A stretch of 32,848 nt of DNA from JAJYLM01 sp964547905 (lineage in GTDB: Bacteria; JAMCPX01). The notes beneath the pieces were generated by a model. It saw only the letters and a program-made list of their open reading frames with translations. It made no database searches and was not told the origin of the DNA. A program made the position numbers and the translations under genes. The stretch spans positions 1-32,848 of the forward strand of contig CAZJPN010000087.1 in assembly GCA_964547905.1 (NCBI GenBank). Direction: 5' to 3'. Shown one piece after another: positions 16,653 through 24,294 of the stretch (the first letter of the stretch is position 1; each line of letters starts with the position of its first letter).

Positions 16653-17669
16653 TCAAACGGCAGTATAATAGAGTAAGCCGTCCTTTTCGAATGATTGCAC
16701 CATATCGTGTTGTTCGAGCAGATCCAGATGGCCTATTACCTCTGAAGCGGCAAGAAAAACATCCATTTGCCTTAGCTTTTTAAAAAGTTTTTCCGTGATC
16801 TCATACGGTGTCATTGGCCTCTGTTTTAATATATGGTGAATGCCCATCATGCGTTTGTAATGAAATGTAAGCAGGTTTTTTATAAGTGCCTTGTGGTCAT
16901 GGATTATCTCATAGTGTCCCGGGTAAACGGTTTTAATATCCATATTGTACAAAAGATCTAACGAAGAAATGTACTCTATAAGGCTTTTTCTCCTTTTTCC
17001 GTTTACAGCGAGATCGAGAAGTGGATTTGGGGAAAGCCTTGAAAGTAAAGTATCCCCGGATAACATAAAACCCTTTTCCTTTTCATAAAAACAAACGGAT
17101 CCGCTTGTGTGTCCGGGTGTAAGAATTACTTCAAATCTTCCTTCCTCATACTCTACGCTGTCGCCGTGTTCAACAAATGAAAGATTATCAAGCCTTTCTG
17201 CAAAGGTATCAAAAAAAACAGAGGCATATTTCATCATATCCAAGATATCGGGTGGTATGCCATACTGTTTAAGATAAACGCCGTATATGATTTCATCATA
17301 TTCATTATTTATATTGCTTATTTCACGTGCATGGATATAGATATTTTCCACTATTCCCTGTCTTCTCAGTTGGGCTGCTGCTCCAAAATGGTCTACATGA
17401 CCATGGGTCAAATATATGGCATCAAGATGAGCTATATTGTTTGCCTTCAGATAAGAAAGCAACATATTGTAAGATTCCTCATTGCGTATCCCCGTATCTA
17501 TAAGTATAAAATGCTTTCTGCCAACAAGGTATGCATTTATCTGTTGCACCTGCGGAAATGGAAGAGGGAGAACGATCCTGCGAATAAGCCCATTTTCTAA
17601 TACCTTATTCTTTTGCATCTCATCCAAATGCATTCTATGTGGAGTCTTTTGCGTTATATTGTCGGTCAT
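16653..17669 (-). CDS. Metallo-beta-lactamase-fold hydrolase
   Basis: A 338-residue MBL-fold enzyme. Metal ligands appear in order: YLTHGHVDHFG (HxHxDH, residues 89-94), LTPGHTSGSVCFY, MLSGDTLL and VYPGHYE. The C-terminal 80 residues form a winged-helix-like extension (PMTPYEITEKLF, VIGHLDLLEQHDMV), as in the LACTB2-like/hydroxyacylglutathione-hydrolase-related group. Because it is coupled to a GlcD-type oxidase, a thioester such as a D-lactoyl or other hydroxyacyl thioester could be its substrate, feeding the oxidase (inference). ATG 17669 lacks a clear Shine-Dalgarno; ATG 17633 (MHLDEMQ) is an alternative. Confidence 0.85.
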   Translation of the reverse strand: MTDNITQKTPHRMHLDEMQKNKVLENGLIRRIVLPLPFPQVQQINAYLVGRKHFILIDTGIRNEESYNMLLSYLKANNIAHLDAIYLTHGHVDHFGAAAQLRRQGIVENIYIHAREISNINNEYDEIIYGVYLKQYGIPPDILDMMKYASVFFDTFAERLDNLSFVEHGDSVEYEEGRFEVILTPGHTSGSVCFYEKEKGFMLSGDTLLSRLSPNPLLDLAVNGKRRKSLIEYISSLDLLYNMDIKTVYPGHYEIIHDHKALIKNLLTFHYKRMMGIHHILKQRPMTPYEITEKLFKKLRQMDVFLAASEVIGHLDLLEQHDMVQSFEKDGLLYYTAV

Positions 17670-17768
17670 ATTAAATAAAAATTAGTCATTGTTTTCTGTT
17701 TTTACAAAAACAGCTCACCATCCCAATCAAAAAATTGCAAGGGAATTTGCTGTAAATCCGATTATACG

Positions 17769-17849
17769 CACAGACGCCCTATCCAGCGGACAGGGCGTCT
17801 GTGCTACACAGGTAGGGGCGAGCCTTGGTTCGCCCTTATCTAACGGGGT
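17769..17849. repeat. Double-hairpin intergenic repeat ending in TCTAACGGGGT
   Basis: Hairpin 1 has perfect 12-bp arms CACAGACGCCCT (17769-17780) and AGGGCGTCTGTG (17792-17803). Hairpin 2 has arms GGGCGA (17816-17821) and TCGCCC (17830-17835), extendable with one mismatch. The block ends with TCTAACGGGGT (17839-17849), abutting the stop codon of the acyl-CoA synthetase gene. That 11-mer is the reverse complement of the ends of the elements at 26214 and 31534. The hairpins could also help terminate the minus-strand fadD transcript, though no T-tract follows. Confidence 0.7.
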
Positions 17850-19643
17850 TTACTGTGCGTAGAGTTCCTCTATAATATCTTTGTATTTCTCCATGATAAC
17901 CTTTCTTTTTACTTTAAGGGTTGGGGTAAGCTCTCCTGTCTCCTGAGTAAATTCGTTCGGCAGTATCTTTATCTTTTTAATGGTTTCATACTTGGCAAGT
18001 GATGCATTCACGCCGTCAATAGCATTTTGTATGAGTTCTATGATTCTTGGATGTTCGGCAAGCTCCCTTTTGTCCGTGTAGGCTATGTTGTTTTGTTTTG
18101 CATAAGACTCGATAGCATCGAACTTGGGTACAACAAGGGCAACACAGTAAGGTTTTTTGTCGCCGATCATCGCAACCTGCTCAATATACCTGTTCATCTT
18201 TAATGAGTTTTCTATGGGCTGGGGCGCAATGTTCTTGCCGCCGGCCGTAACTATAAGATCCTTCTTTCGATCGGTTATGTGAAGATAGCCCTGATTATCC
18301 AGAAATCCGATATCTCCGGTATGGAAGTAACCGTCTTTTTCTATAGCCTCTGCTGTTGCCTCGGGCCTCTTGAAATAGCCCTTCATGATCATCGGCCCCC
18401 GTGCAAGGATTTCTCCGTCAGGTGCGATCTTTATTTCGCAGTTTGGTATGGGCTTACCCGCTGTCCCGAATTTCATCTTACCGTACGGATTAGTTGTAAG
18501 CACAGGGGATGTCTCGGTTAACCCATAGCCTTCGATAATCGTAACATCTGCTGCGTAGAAAAATTCACCAAGCTCTTTTGAAAGCGGTGCACCGCCTGAT
18601 ACGAAGTATAAAAGCCTCCCGCCCAGTATGTTTTTTATTTTGCTAAATACAAGCTTTTTAGCAATTGCATATTTTATACTCAAACCAACAGGCAAAGCAT
18701 TGCCTCCAAGCCTGTAGGGTATCGTTTGTTTGCCGGTAGCAACAGCCCAGTAGAATATCTTCCTTTTCGACGGTGAGCCTGCTTCAACACCTTCTATAAT
18801 CTTTGCATACATCTTTTCGTAAACCCTCGGTACGGAAATCATGATAAACGGCTTTACCTCCGCCATGTTGTCCACTATTTTATCAATGCTCTCTGCATAC
18901 GCTATCGTTACTCCAAAAAACAGCATTCCATAGTAACCGCTTGTTCTTTCAAATACATGGCTGAGAGGTAAAAACGACAATGCTATAAATGTGTCATTTA
19001 CCGGTACATAGGCGGAACCATCTTCACAATTTGAAAGTATATTTTTGTGCGTAAGCATAGCACCTTTGGGATCCCCGGTTGTACCCGATGTGTAGATTAT
19101 TGTAATAATATCGTCCAGTTGGATTGCCTGGTACCGGCTGTCAAGGATTTTTTTGTCTTTTTCGGGCCTGCCCAATTTTTTAAGTTCATCAAGCGTCATT
19201 AAAAAATCAGGAGCAGGGTTTTTATCCAAAGCATCGAATACGATAACCTTTTTTAGTTTTGGCACATCCGTCCTTATTGCCATTACCTTATCAAGCTGAA
19301 GCTTATTTGATACAAAAATATATTTAGCTTCGGCATCATTGATTATATATTCTACCTGCTGAGGTGTGTTCGTCGCATATATAGGTACATTCACACCGCC
19401 TGCGCTTATAATACCAAGGTCTGCATGCGCCCATTCAGGTCTGTTTTCTGATAGCAGACATACATTATCTTTTTCCTGTAAACCGAGCTCGATAAGCCCG
19501 AGCCCAACTTGTTCAACGATGGACTTCGCCTGATTCCATGATATATTGATCCATTTACCATCCTTTTTATATTTTTGGACAGCCTTATCTCCATACTTTT
19601 TAGCCTGAGAAAAAAACATTTCCGGAATATTCTTATATTTCAT
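17850..19643 (-). CDS. Long-chain fatty-acid-CoA ligase (AMP-forming)
   Basis: A 597-residue ANL-superfamily enzyme that activates long-chain fatty acids to acyl-CoA through acyl-adenylates. Key motifs: IIYTSGTTGDPKGAMLTHKN (AMP/phosphate loop, near residues 182-201), FLPLSHVFERTSGYY, IEGYGLTETSPVL (A5), YFHTGDIGFLDNQGYLHITD (A7), RKKDLIVTAGGKNIAP (A8) and the C-terminal Lys region TPTLKVKRKVIMEKY (A10). Size and motifs fit the FadD15/bacterial long-chain group of about 600 residues. Start ATG 19643 has AGGAGGT five bases upstream. It is monocistronic, with a dyad 58 nt upstream of the start that may be an operator. It may recycle or import fatty acids; no beta-oxidation genes are seen here. 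Confidence 0.93.
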   Translation of the reverse strand: MKYKNIPEMFFSQAKKYGDKAVQKYKKDGKWINISWNQAKSIVEQVGLGLIELGLQEKDNVCLLSENRPEWAHADLGIISAGGVNVPIYATNTPQQVEYIINDAEAKYIFVSNKLQLDKVMAIRTDVPKLKKVIVFDALDKNPAPDFLMTLDELKKLGRPEKDKKILDSRYQAIQLDDIITIIYTSGTTGDPKGAMLTHKNILSNCEDGSAYVPVNDTFIALSFLPLSHVFERTSGYYGMLFFGVTIAYAESIDKIVDNMAEVKPFIMISVPRVYEKMYAKIIEGVEAGSPSKRKIFYWAVATGKQTIPYRLGGNALPVGLSIKYAIAKKLVFSKIKNILGGRLLYFVSGGAPLSKELGEFFYAADVTIIEGYGLTETSPVLTTNPYGKMKFGTAGKPIPNCEIKIAPDGEILARGPMIMKGYFKRPEATAEAIEKDGYFHTGDIGFLDNQGYLHITDRKKDLIVTAGGKNIAPQPIENSLKMNRYIEQVAMIGDKKPYCVALVVPKFDAIESYAKQNNIAYTDKRELAEHPRIIELIQNAIDGVNASLAKYETIKKIKILPNEFTQETGELTPTLKVKRKVIMEKYKDIIEELYAQ

Positions 19644-19700
19644 GAACTACCTCCTATAACATTTAATATTTGCTTAACTATAAAACAAAACTAAGTCAAC

Positions 19701-19722
19701 ATCTATAGTTATATTTATAGAT
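19701..19722 (-). promoter_or_regulatory. Inverted repeat upstream of the acyl-CoA ligase, possible operator
   Basis: Perfect dyad ATCTATA-N8-TATAGAT, 58 nt upstream of the fadD-type start, within an AT-rich region that must hold its promoter. Acyl-CoA-responsive TetR or GntR regulators bind dyads in such positions (family knowledge); binding here is inference. The rest of 19644-19787 shows nothing else I can name. Confidence 0.35.
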
Positions 19723-19787
19723 AGTACTGTTTTTGGGTTAACGCAGGAACCCGCAGTTTTCGACGGTGGTAGTTCACAAAAATTAAC

Positions 19788-19816
19788 TTGACAAAATAGA
19801 TATATCACCATAAACC
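19788..19816 (+). promoter_or_regulatory. Putative promoter of the B12 uptake operon
   Basis: Consensus -35 TTGACA at 19788-19793. After 17 nt a weak -10, TAAACC (19811-19816), would start transcription just before the riboswitch at 19831. The -35 is convincing; the -10 is poor. Confidence 0.45.
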
Positions 19817-19830
19817 ATAATTACTTTTTA

Positions 19831-20020
19831 GTGTCAGGGAATCCGGTGAGATGCCGGAGCGGCCCCGCCACTGTAAGGGTGTTTTTACTACATGCCACTG
19901 TCCTTTAAAGCAAGAGATGGGAAGGCAGTAGTTGCGTACCACTGTACGCGGTGCAATGAACCCGAGTCAGGAAACCTGCTAAAAAGAATTTTTAGACCTC
20001 TCTTCGTGGGAGAGACGAGG
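19831..20020 (+). ncRNA. Cobalamin riboswitch with downstream expression-platform hairpin
   Basis: The aptamer opens with GGGAATCCGGTGAGATGCCGG, followed by CCCCGCCACTGTAAGGGTG. The invariant B12 box is GAGTCAGGAAACCTGC at 19964-19979. After the aptamer, CTCTC (19998-20002) can pair with GAGAG (20010-20014), immediately before the GAGG (20017-20020) that serves as ribosome-binding site for GTG 20026. This favours translational control: adenosylcobalamin binding would hide the ribosome-binding site and shut down uptake (known mechanism, inferred here). Confidence 0.93.
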
Positions 20021-20025
20021 CAAAC

Positions 20026-21927
20026 GTGAATAGGTATTTTTACAAGCCCGTCCTTAAGAGAGGAGGGCTTTTTTTATGTGCCTTTCTCCTTTTAGGACCA
20101 ACATACGCAGCGAGCGCATCCTTAACGATGCAGGAGATTGTTGTTACAGGTGAAAGGGTTCCATCCAAATATGAGCTTACACCTTCATCCGTATCTGTTA
20201 TAACATCCACAACCATTCAAAACAGCCCTACGCTGTCGGACGCACTTTCGCATTCGTCGGATGTGACGGTACCTTCTTACGGCTGGATGGGAGCGCTCTC
20301 CGGCATATCCATCCGCGGTGCAGACACATCCCAGTCAGAGATCATGCTTGACGGTATAAGGCTGAACAATGTTGAGTTGTCAGGATTTGATCTATCAACC
20401 TTTCCTCTGTCCGGTATCTCTTCTATCGAGATCGCACGGGGCGGTATGTCCAGCCTGTACGGAGAATCGGCAATGGGCGGTATAGTCAATATTATGCCTG
20501 ATGTGTTTCCTAAAAAAAATACCGTGGATATAAATGCCATGGCAGGCAGTTTTGAAAGCTACCATATCGATGCAACCGCAAAGGTGAAATCAGGCAATTG
20601 GGGTATGCTTATCTCCCCGGGATACGAGTCATCAAAAGGTGATTATCCCTACGTTGATGATAACGGCATCTCGCATACCAGGCAGAACAATGACTACAGG
20701 GGTGCATGGGTACTTGCAGGGCTGGGGTTCAGTAAAGATAATAACAGGGCTTATTTTATAACACACCTATACAACAGCGATAAGGGCGTACCCGGTGCGC
20801 TTGGCATGCTTTCACCGCAGGCGAGGGAGTATGACAGCCACGGTATTTATATCATGAAATACAGGTACACCTCGGATGCAGTGACGGTGAAAGCTTCATT
20901 AAGTCATGTGAATGAGGATTCAAGATATTTTGACAATGTTTATGTGTTGGAATCCAATCCATCCAAATCAAATGATACGGATAACGAGGCAGGCGCAACG
21001 CTTCTACTGCATAACATTCCGTACAATACACTCAGTATCAATTTAGATGGTCTATCGCAGCAGGCGGTATCCTCAAATATAGGCAGCCATAGGAGGAACA
21101 CAGGAAGCATCGGCTTAGAGGATATTGCAAAGCCATTGGAATGGCTTGCAATAGTCGGCGATACTGCATACCAATCCATCTCTGATATAGGTAATGTTGC
21201 TACTTATGGGATCGGGACTGCATTAAAACCCATATCATGGATGGCAATTAAGATGCGTGTATCAACGGCATTCCAGTCACCTTCGCTTGATGACCTTTAT
21301 TGGCCAAATGCTGCCGGGGCTGTGGGCAATCCGGCGCTAAAGCCGGAAACCCAAACAGGCTATGAAGTTGGTTTGCTCCTGTCTCCGCTCACCAACACAA
21401 CGGTTGAGATTAGCGGGTTTTATGACAGGTATCATAATCTGATCCAGTGGTCACCATCCACAAACAATATATGGATGCCGCAAAATATTTCAGGGGCAAT
21501 TATCAAAGGTATGGAGCTTTCCGTTAACACAAGACCTTTGCACCTTCTATCTGTCTCAGGGAATATGAGTGCACTGAACACATTAAACCTCTCGAACAGT
21601 CCGTCCGGATCTTATGGTGAGGCACTGACGTACAGACCTGATATTGTCGCAAACGGATCTATAAAAATAGGCGAGGATAACAGGTATGTATCTTTCGGCA
21701 TTGGCTACACAGGTCAAAGGTACATCACACCGACGAACAGCCAATCTTTGCCTGGGTTTTACAATATCAATGCAATGCTGAGCTATGAAATAAAATGGAT
21801 AAGACCGTTTATAACCTTTACGCAGTATTTTTCGAATACATTTAACCCGGTTACAAGCTATCAGTATATTTCAGGTTATCCATTGCCGGGAAGATATATA
21901 TGGGCAGGCGTAGAATTCAAAATTTAA
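20026..21927 (+). CDS. btuB: TonB-dependent cobalamin receptor, BtuB-like
   Basis: A 633-residue outer-membrane receptor (E. coli BtuB is about 600). A signal peptide covers roughly residues 1-32 (GLFLCAFLLLGPTYAASA). The TonB box MQEIVVTGE lies at about residues 35-43. The plug domain includes SGISIRGADTSQSEIMLDG, SSIEIARGGMSSLYGESA and MGGIVNIMP. A 22-strand-type barrel follows, with SPSLDDLYWPNAAGAVGNP and LKPETQTGYEVGL, and ends in an aromatic/hydrophobic strand (YIWAGVEFKI), as outer-membrane proteins do. The start is GTG 20026, with GAGG five bases upstream, just after the cobalamin riboswitch. Riboswitch control plus downstream btuF-btuC-btuD make vitamin B12 or another corrinoid the substrate. 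Confidence 0.93.
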   Translation: MNRYFYKPVLKRGGLFLCAFLLLGPTYAASASLTMQEIVVTGERVPSKYELTPSSVSVITSTTIQNSPTLSDALSHSSDVTVPSYGWMGALSGISIRGADTSQSEIMLDGIRLNNVELSGFDLSTFPLSGISSIEIARGGMSSLYGESAMGGIVNIMPDVFPKKNTVDINAMAGSFESYHIDATAKVKSGNWGMLISPGYESSKGDYPYVDDNGISHTRQNNDYRGAWVLAGLGFSKDNNRAYFITHLYNSDKGVPGALGMLSPQAREYDSHGIYIMKYRYTSDAVTVKASLSHVNEDSRYFDNVYVLESNPSKSNDTDNEAGATLLLHNIPYNTLSINLDGLSQQAVSSNIGSHRRNTGSIGLEDIAKPLEWLAIVGDTAYQSISDIGNVATYGIGTALKPISWMAIKMRVSTAFQSPSLDDLYWPNAAGAVGNPALKPETQTGYEVGLLLSPLTNTTVEISGFYDRYHNLIQWSPSTNNIWMPQNISGAIIKGMELSVNTRPLHLLSVSGNMSALNTLNLSNSPSGSYGEALTYRPDIVANGSIKIGEDNRYVSFGIGYTGQRYITPTNSQSLPGFYNINAMLSYEIKWIRPFITFTQYFSNTFNPVTSYQYISGYPLPGRYIWAGVEFKI

Positions 21928-21963
21928 GATTCAAGATTCGGAAATTAAATAAAAGGAGGAAAT

Positions 21964-23082
21964 ATGAAACAAGAATTTAAACAGGTTTTAGGATTGATGT
22001 TCACAATACTGCTTATGGTATTTGCAGGATGCGGTAGTACAAGTACAGGAAATCTGGTTGGTATAATACCAAACAGCATGCTGCTTGACGGCAATACCCT
22101 TTATGTCGTTAATAGCGGTGATTCAAGCATTTCCGTGGATACTATTACTGTGTCAAATAATAACCCTTATGTAATTGCACTATCACAGCCTGCAGGCAGT
22201 GTATACGGTTCACTTTATGCAATCTCTGTGACGCAAGACACTGTTCAATCTCTATCATCCGGAGAAAACTCCTCAATCAATATAACCAACAAAGGGATTA
22301 TTTCTTTACCTGTTGGCAGCTACCCGGAATACATGACAGTAACGACAGTGAATGGAACCAACAAGGGCTATGTATCGTTAAATGGTACCAATCAGGTTGC
22401 TGTACTAAACCTGGATAATAATACAGTGTTAAACTATATACCCCTTACCTCGTACAGCACATGGGCGCCCTCCTTTGAGCCGCATCCATGGGGTATATCC
22501 ATGGTTAATGGTAAGGTCATGGTTGCGAACAACGGTGCTGACTACGCGGCTCTTAGCTATACCGCGCCAGGCATGGTAAGCGTTATAGACCCGTCAACAG
22601 ACACCTTATCAACACCAGTGATCGCAACAACCGGTATTAATCTTCAGGCAGTTGAACCTACGACAACAGGTTTTGTTGTGATCTCCAATGGCAACTACAG
22701 TACAGTCAACGGCTATAACGGCTATGCAGAGTTGTTTAATAGTAGTTCAAATGAGACAGCAGCAATACCCTTGAGCGGCGGTGGATCTGGTATTGCAATA
22801 AGCCCTACAGGCAGTATAGGTTATGTAGCATCGAGCAGTATAGTAGGTTATGATGAGGTCAACACAGATACGGGTACATTTATTATAACGACGGACTTGA
22901 CGGCACAGGTCCCCGGATTGTCTGGTTTTAACCTTACCAGTATTAAATTCGCACCGGATGGAACCCTCTGGGCAACGGACTGGCAGGATAACATGGTGTT
23001 TGAGATAAATCCACAAACCAATAAGGTGATACGAAAATTTATGCTTTCGGAACCTGCGCAAGATGTGGTATTTGTGTATTAA
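21964..23082 (+). CDS. Beta-propeller lipoprotein of the B12 locus, BtuG-like candidate
   Basis: A 372-residue predicted lipoprotein. The signal peptide ends in a lipobox, LLMVFAGC, with Cys23 as the lipidation site; Gly and Ser follow, so no inner-membrane retention Asp is present. The mature part shows repeated beta-propeller-like strands: NTLYVVNSGDSSISV, GYVSLNGTNQVAVL, KVMVANNGADYAAL, GYAELFNSSSNE, SIGYVASSSIVGYDEV and GTLWATDWQDNMVFEINP, resembling YncE/DUF5074-type propellers. It has AAGGAGG before ATG 21964, 36 nt after btuB, and is under the same riboswitch. In Bacteroides, BtuG is a surface propeller lipoprotein that binds B12 very tightly and caps BtuB. Position and fold make this a candidate analogue (inference); a generic YncE-like protein is the alternative. 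Confidence 0.75.
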   Translation: MKQEFKQVLGLMFTILLMVFAGCGSTSTGNLVGIIPNSMLLDGNTLYVVNSGDSSISVDTITVSNNNPYVIALSQPAGSVYGSLYAISVTQDTVQSLSSGENSSINITNKGIISLPVGSYPEYMTVTTVNGTNKGYVSLNGTNQVAVLNLDNNTVLNYIPLTSYSTWAPSFEPHPWGISMVNGKVMVANNGADYAALSYTAPGMVSVIDPSTDTLSTPVIATTGINLQAVEPTTTGFVVISNGNYSTVNGYNGYAELFNSSSNETAAIPLSGGGSGIAISPTGSIGYVASSSIVGYDEVNTDTGTFIITTDLTAQVPGLSGFNLTSIKFAPDGTLWATDWQDNMVFEINPQTNKVIRKFMLSEPAQDVVFVY

Positions 23083-23134
23083 GAGGGACAGGGCTGTTAA
23101 TTGGAACACCCCTGAAGACGGACTATGTTATAAT

Positions 23135-23200
23135 GTCATTGCGAGGAGTGGCGAAATGACGCCACGACGGAGCAATCTTATGTATACAGAGGGATTGCTC
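23135..23200. repeat. Degraded copy of the nested inverted repeat at 3284
   Basis: Starts with GTCATTGCGAG (23135-23145). The inner arms GAGCAATC (23170-23177) and GATTGCTC (23193-23200) are intact; the right outer arm is diverged. It is followed by ACCCAGCTTCGCTGTGTG, the inverted counterpart of a sequence at about 3160-3180. The 198-nt gap between the lipoprotein gene and btuF holds only this repeat material. Confidence 0.7.
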
Positions 23201-23280
23201 GACCCAGCTTCGCTGTGTGTCCGTGCTCTTGATGACAAAAACGGCCTTGTGACACAATCTGCAAGCGGTAGAATAAATTT

Positions 23281-24294
23281 ATGAAAAAGATACTGATAAT
23301 AATCATGGGTGTCATTATTGTAGTGGCATGGCATGCCATGCCACTACATGCACAGGGTACCGATAATATAACCATCCATGACGATGCGGGTAGAACAGTA
23401 TCAATTCATATACCTGTTAAACGGGTTGTTACACTTGCACCGTCAAACACGGACATTGTTTCTGCGCTTGGCATGACATCTACGGTTGTCGGGGCAAGCA
23501 ATACAGACGATAATCCATTACCGTCTTATGTGAAAAGGATTGGATTTATTAATCCGTCCGTTGAAGAGATTGTTTCTTTAAAACCCGGGCTGGTTATGGG
23601 TATCTATGGGGAGGACATGATATGTGGCAGGCTTGAACGTTTAAACATTCCATGCATAATAGTATCGCCCGATAATATTGACGGGGTGATGCATGATATA
23701 AGGCTTGTTGGTAAAATATTTTCAGCGAGTGCAGCTGTATCCGTTATTGTAAATAAAATGAAACAACAAATGGACTTGATAGATGCAAAGTTAAGCCATT
23801 GCAAGACAGCGCCGCTTGTATACTTTGAGATAGACGCCTCTGATCCATCAAGGCCGTTTTCAGCGGGAAGAGGTAGTTTTATAGATAGCCTTATAACAAT
23901 GGCGCATGCGGTAAATATCGCACATAATACCACTGCCATGTGGCCGCAGCTCTCGGAAGAATATATCCTTGCGCAGGATCCGGATGTTATTATCCTGTCC
24001 GATAAGCTGGATATAAATGCACTGAGAAAACGCCCGGGCTGGCCAGGAATAAAGGCTGTAAAAAACGACAGAGTTTATAATATTAGTATGGATCTCGTCT
24101 CAAGACCGGGTCCGGACATCATCAGTGCTTTTATTCAGATAGCAAAGGACATTCATCCGGAGGTGTTTGGAAATAACAATAGAGGTACAGATAAATCCCC
24201 AGACCCAAGCCCCGCTTGGGTACCCCGCCCCTTTACTAAAGGGGGGAGAGGGGGGATTATTATGCAGCCTCCAAAAGGAGTTAATAACCAATGA
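23281..24294 (+). CDS. btuF: Periplasmic cobalamin-binding protein BtuF, with repeat-derived ends
   Basis: A 337-residue class III ABC solute-binding protein that delivers B12 to BtuCD. The Sec signal peptide is about residues 1-24, cleaved near PLHA/Q. The mature start ITIHDDAGRTVSIHIP and VKRVVTLAPSNTDIVSALG, with NPSVEEIVSLKPGLVMG, are typical of BtuF; the second lobe contains SRPFSAGRGSFIDSLI and YILAQDPDVIILSDK. Two oddities come from repeats. The signal-peptide segment VVAWHAMPLHA is encoded by a perfect 30-bp palindrome. The last 35 or so residues after FGNNNRG (PAWVPRPFTKGGRG and onwards) are encoded by a C/G-tract repeat, extending the usual about 300-residue protein. The stop overlaps btuC (ATGA). 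No strong ribosome-binding site is seen at ATG 23281. Confidence 0.9.
   Translation: MKKILIIIMGVIIVVAWHAMPLHAQGTDNITIHDDAGRTVSIHIPVKRVVTLAPSNTDIVSALGMTSTVVGASNTDDNPLPSYVKRIGFINPSVEEIVSLKPGLVMGIYGEDMICGRLERLNIPCIIVSPDNIDGVMHDIRLVGKIFSASAAVSVIVNKMKQQMDLIDAKLSHCKTAPLVYFEIDASDPSRPFSAGRGSFIDSLITMAHAVNIAHNTTAMWPQLSEEYILAQDPDVIILSDKLDINALRKRPGWPGIKAVKNDRVYNISMDLVSRPGPDIISAFIQIAKDIHPEVFGNNNRGTDKSPDPSPAWVPRPFTKGGRGGIIMQPPKGVNNQ
23319..23348. repeat. 30-bp perfect palindrome inside the btuF signal-peptide coding region
   Basis: Starts TGTAGTGGCATGGCA and continues as its exact reverse complement. It is 27/30 identical to the intergenic palindrome at 3206-3235. It encodes WHAMPL and flanking residues of the hydrophobic part of the signal peptide. 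Confidence 0.85.
24193..24250. repeat. C/G-tract palindromic repeat, copy 2, inside the btuF 3' end
   Basis: Outer AATCCCC and GGGGGGATT; hairpin CCCAAG (24204-24209) / CTTGGG (24215-24220); core CCCCTTTA (24228-24235) / TAAAGGGG (24237-24244). It has the same order and nearly the same right half as 10294-10361. It is read through in frame as the C-terminal tail of BtuF. Confidence 0.8.

Noticed and set aside
23063..23334. Short ORFs on both strands between the propeller lipoprotein gene and btuF
   Set aside because: They are formed by the palindromic repeat modules and have no homology that I recognise.
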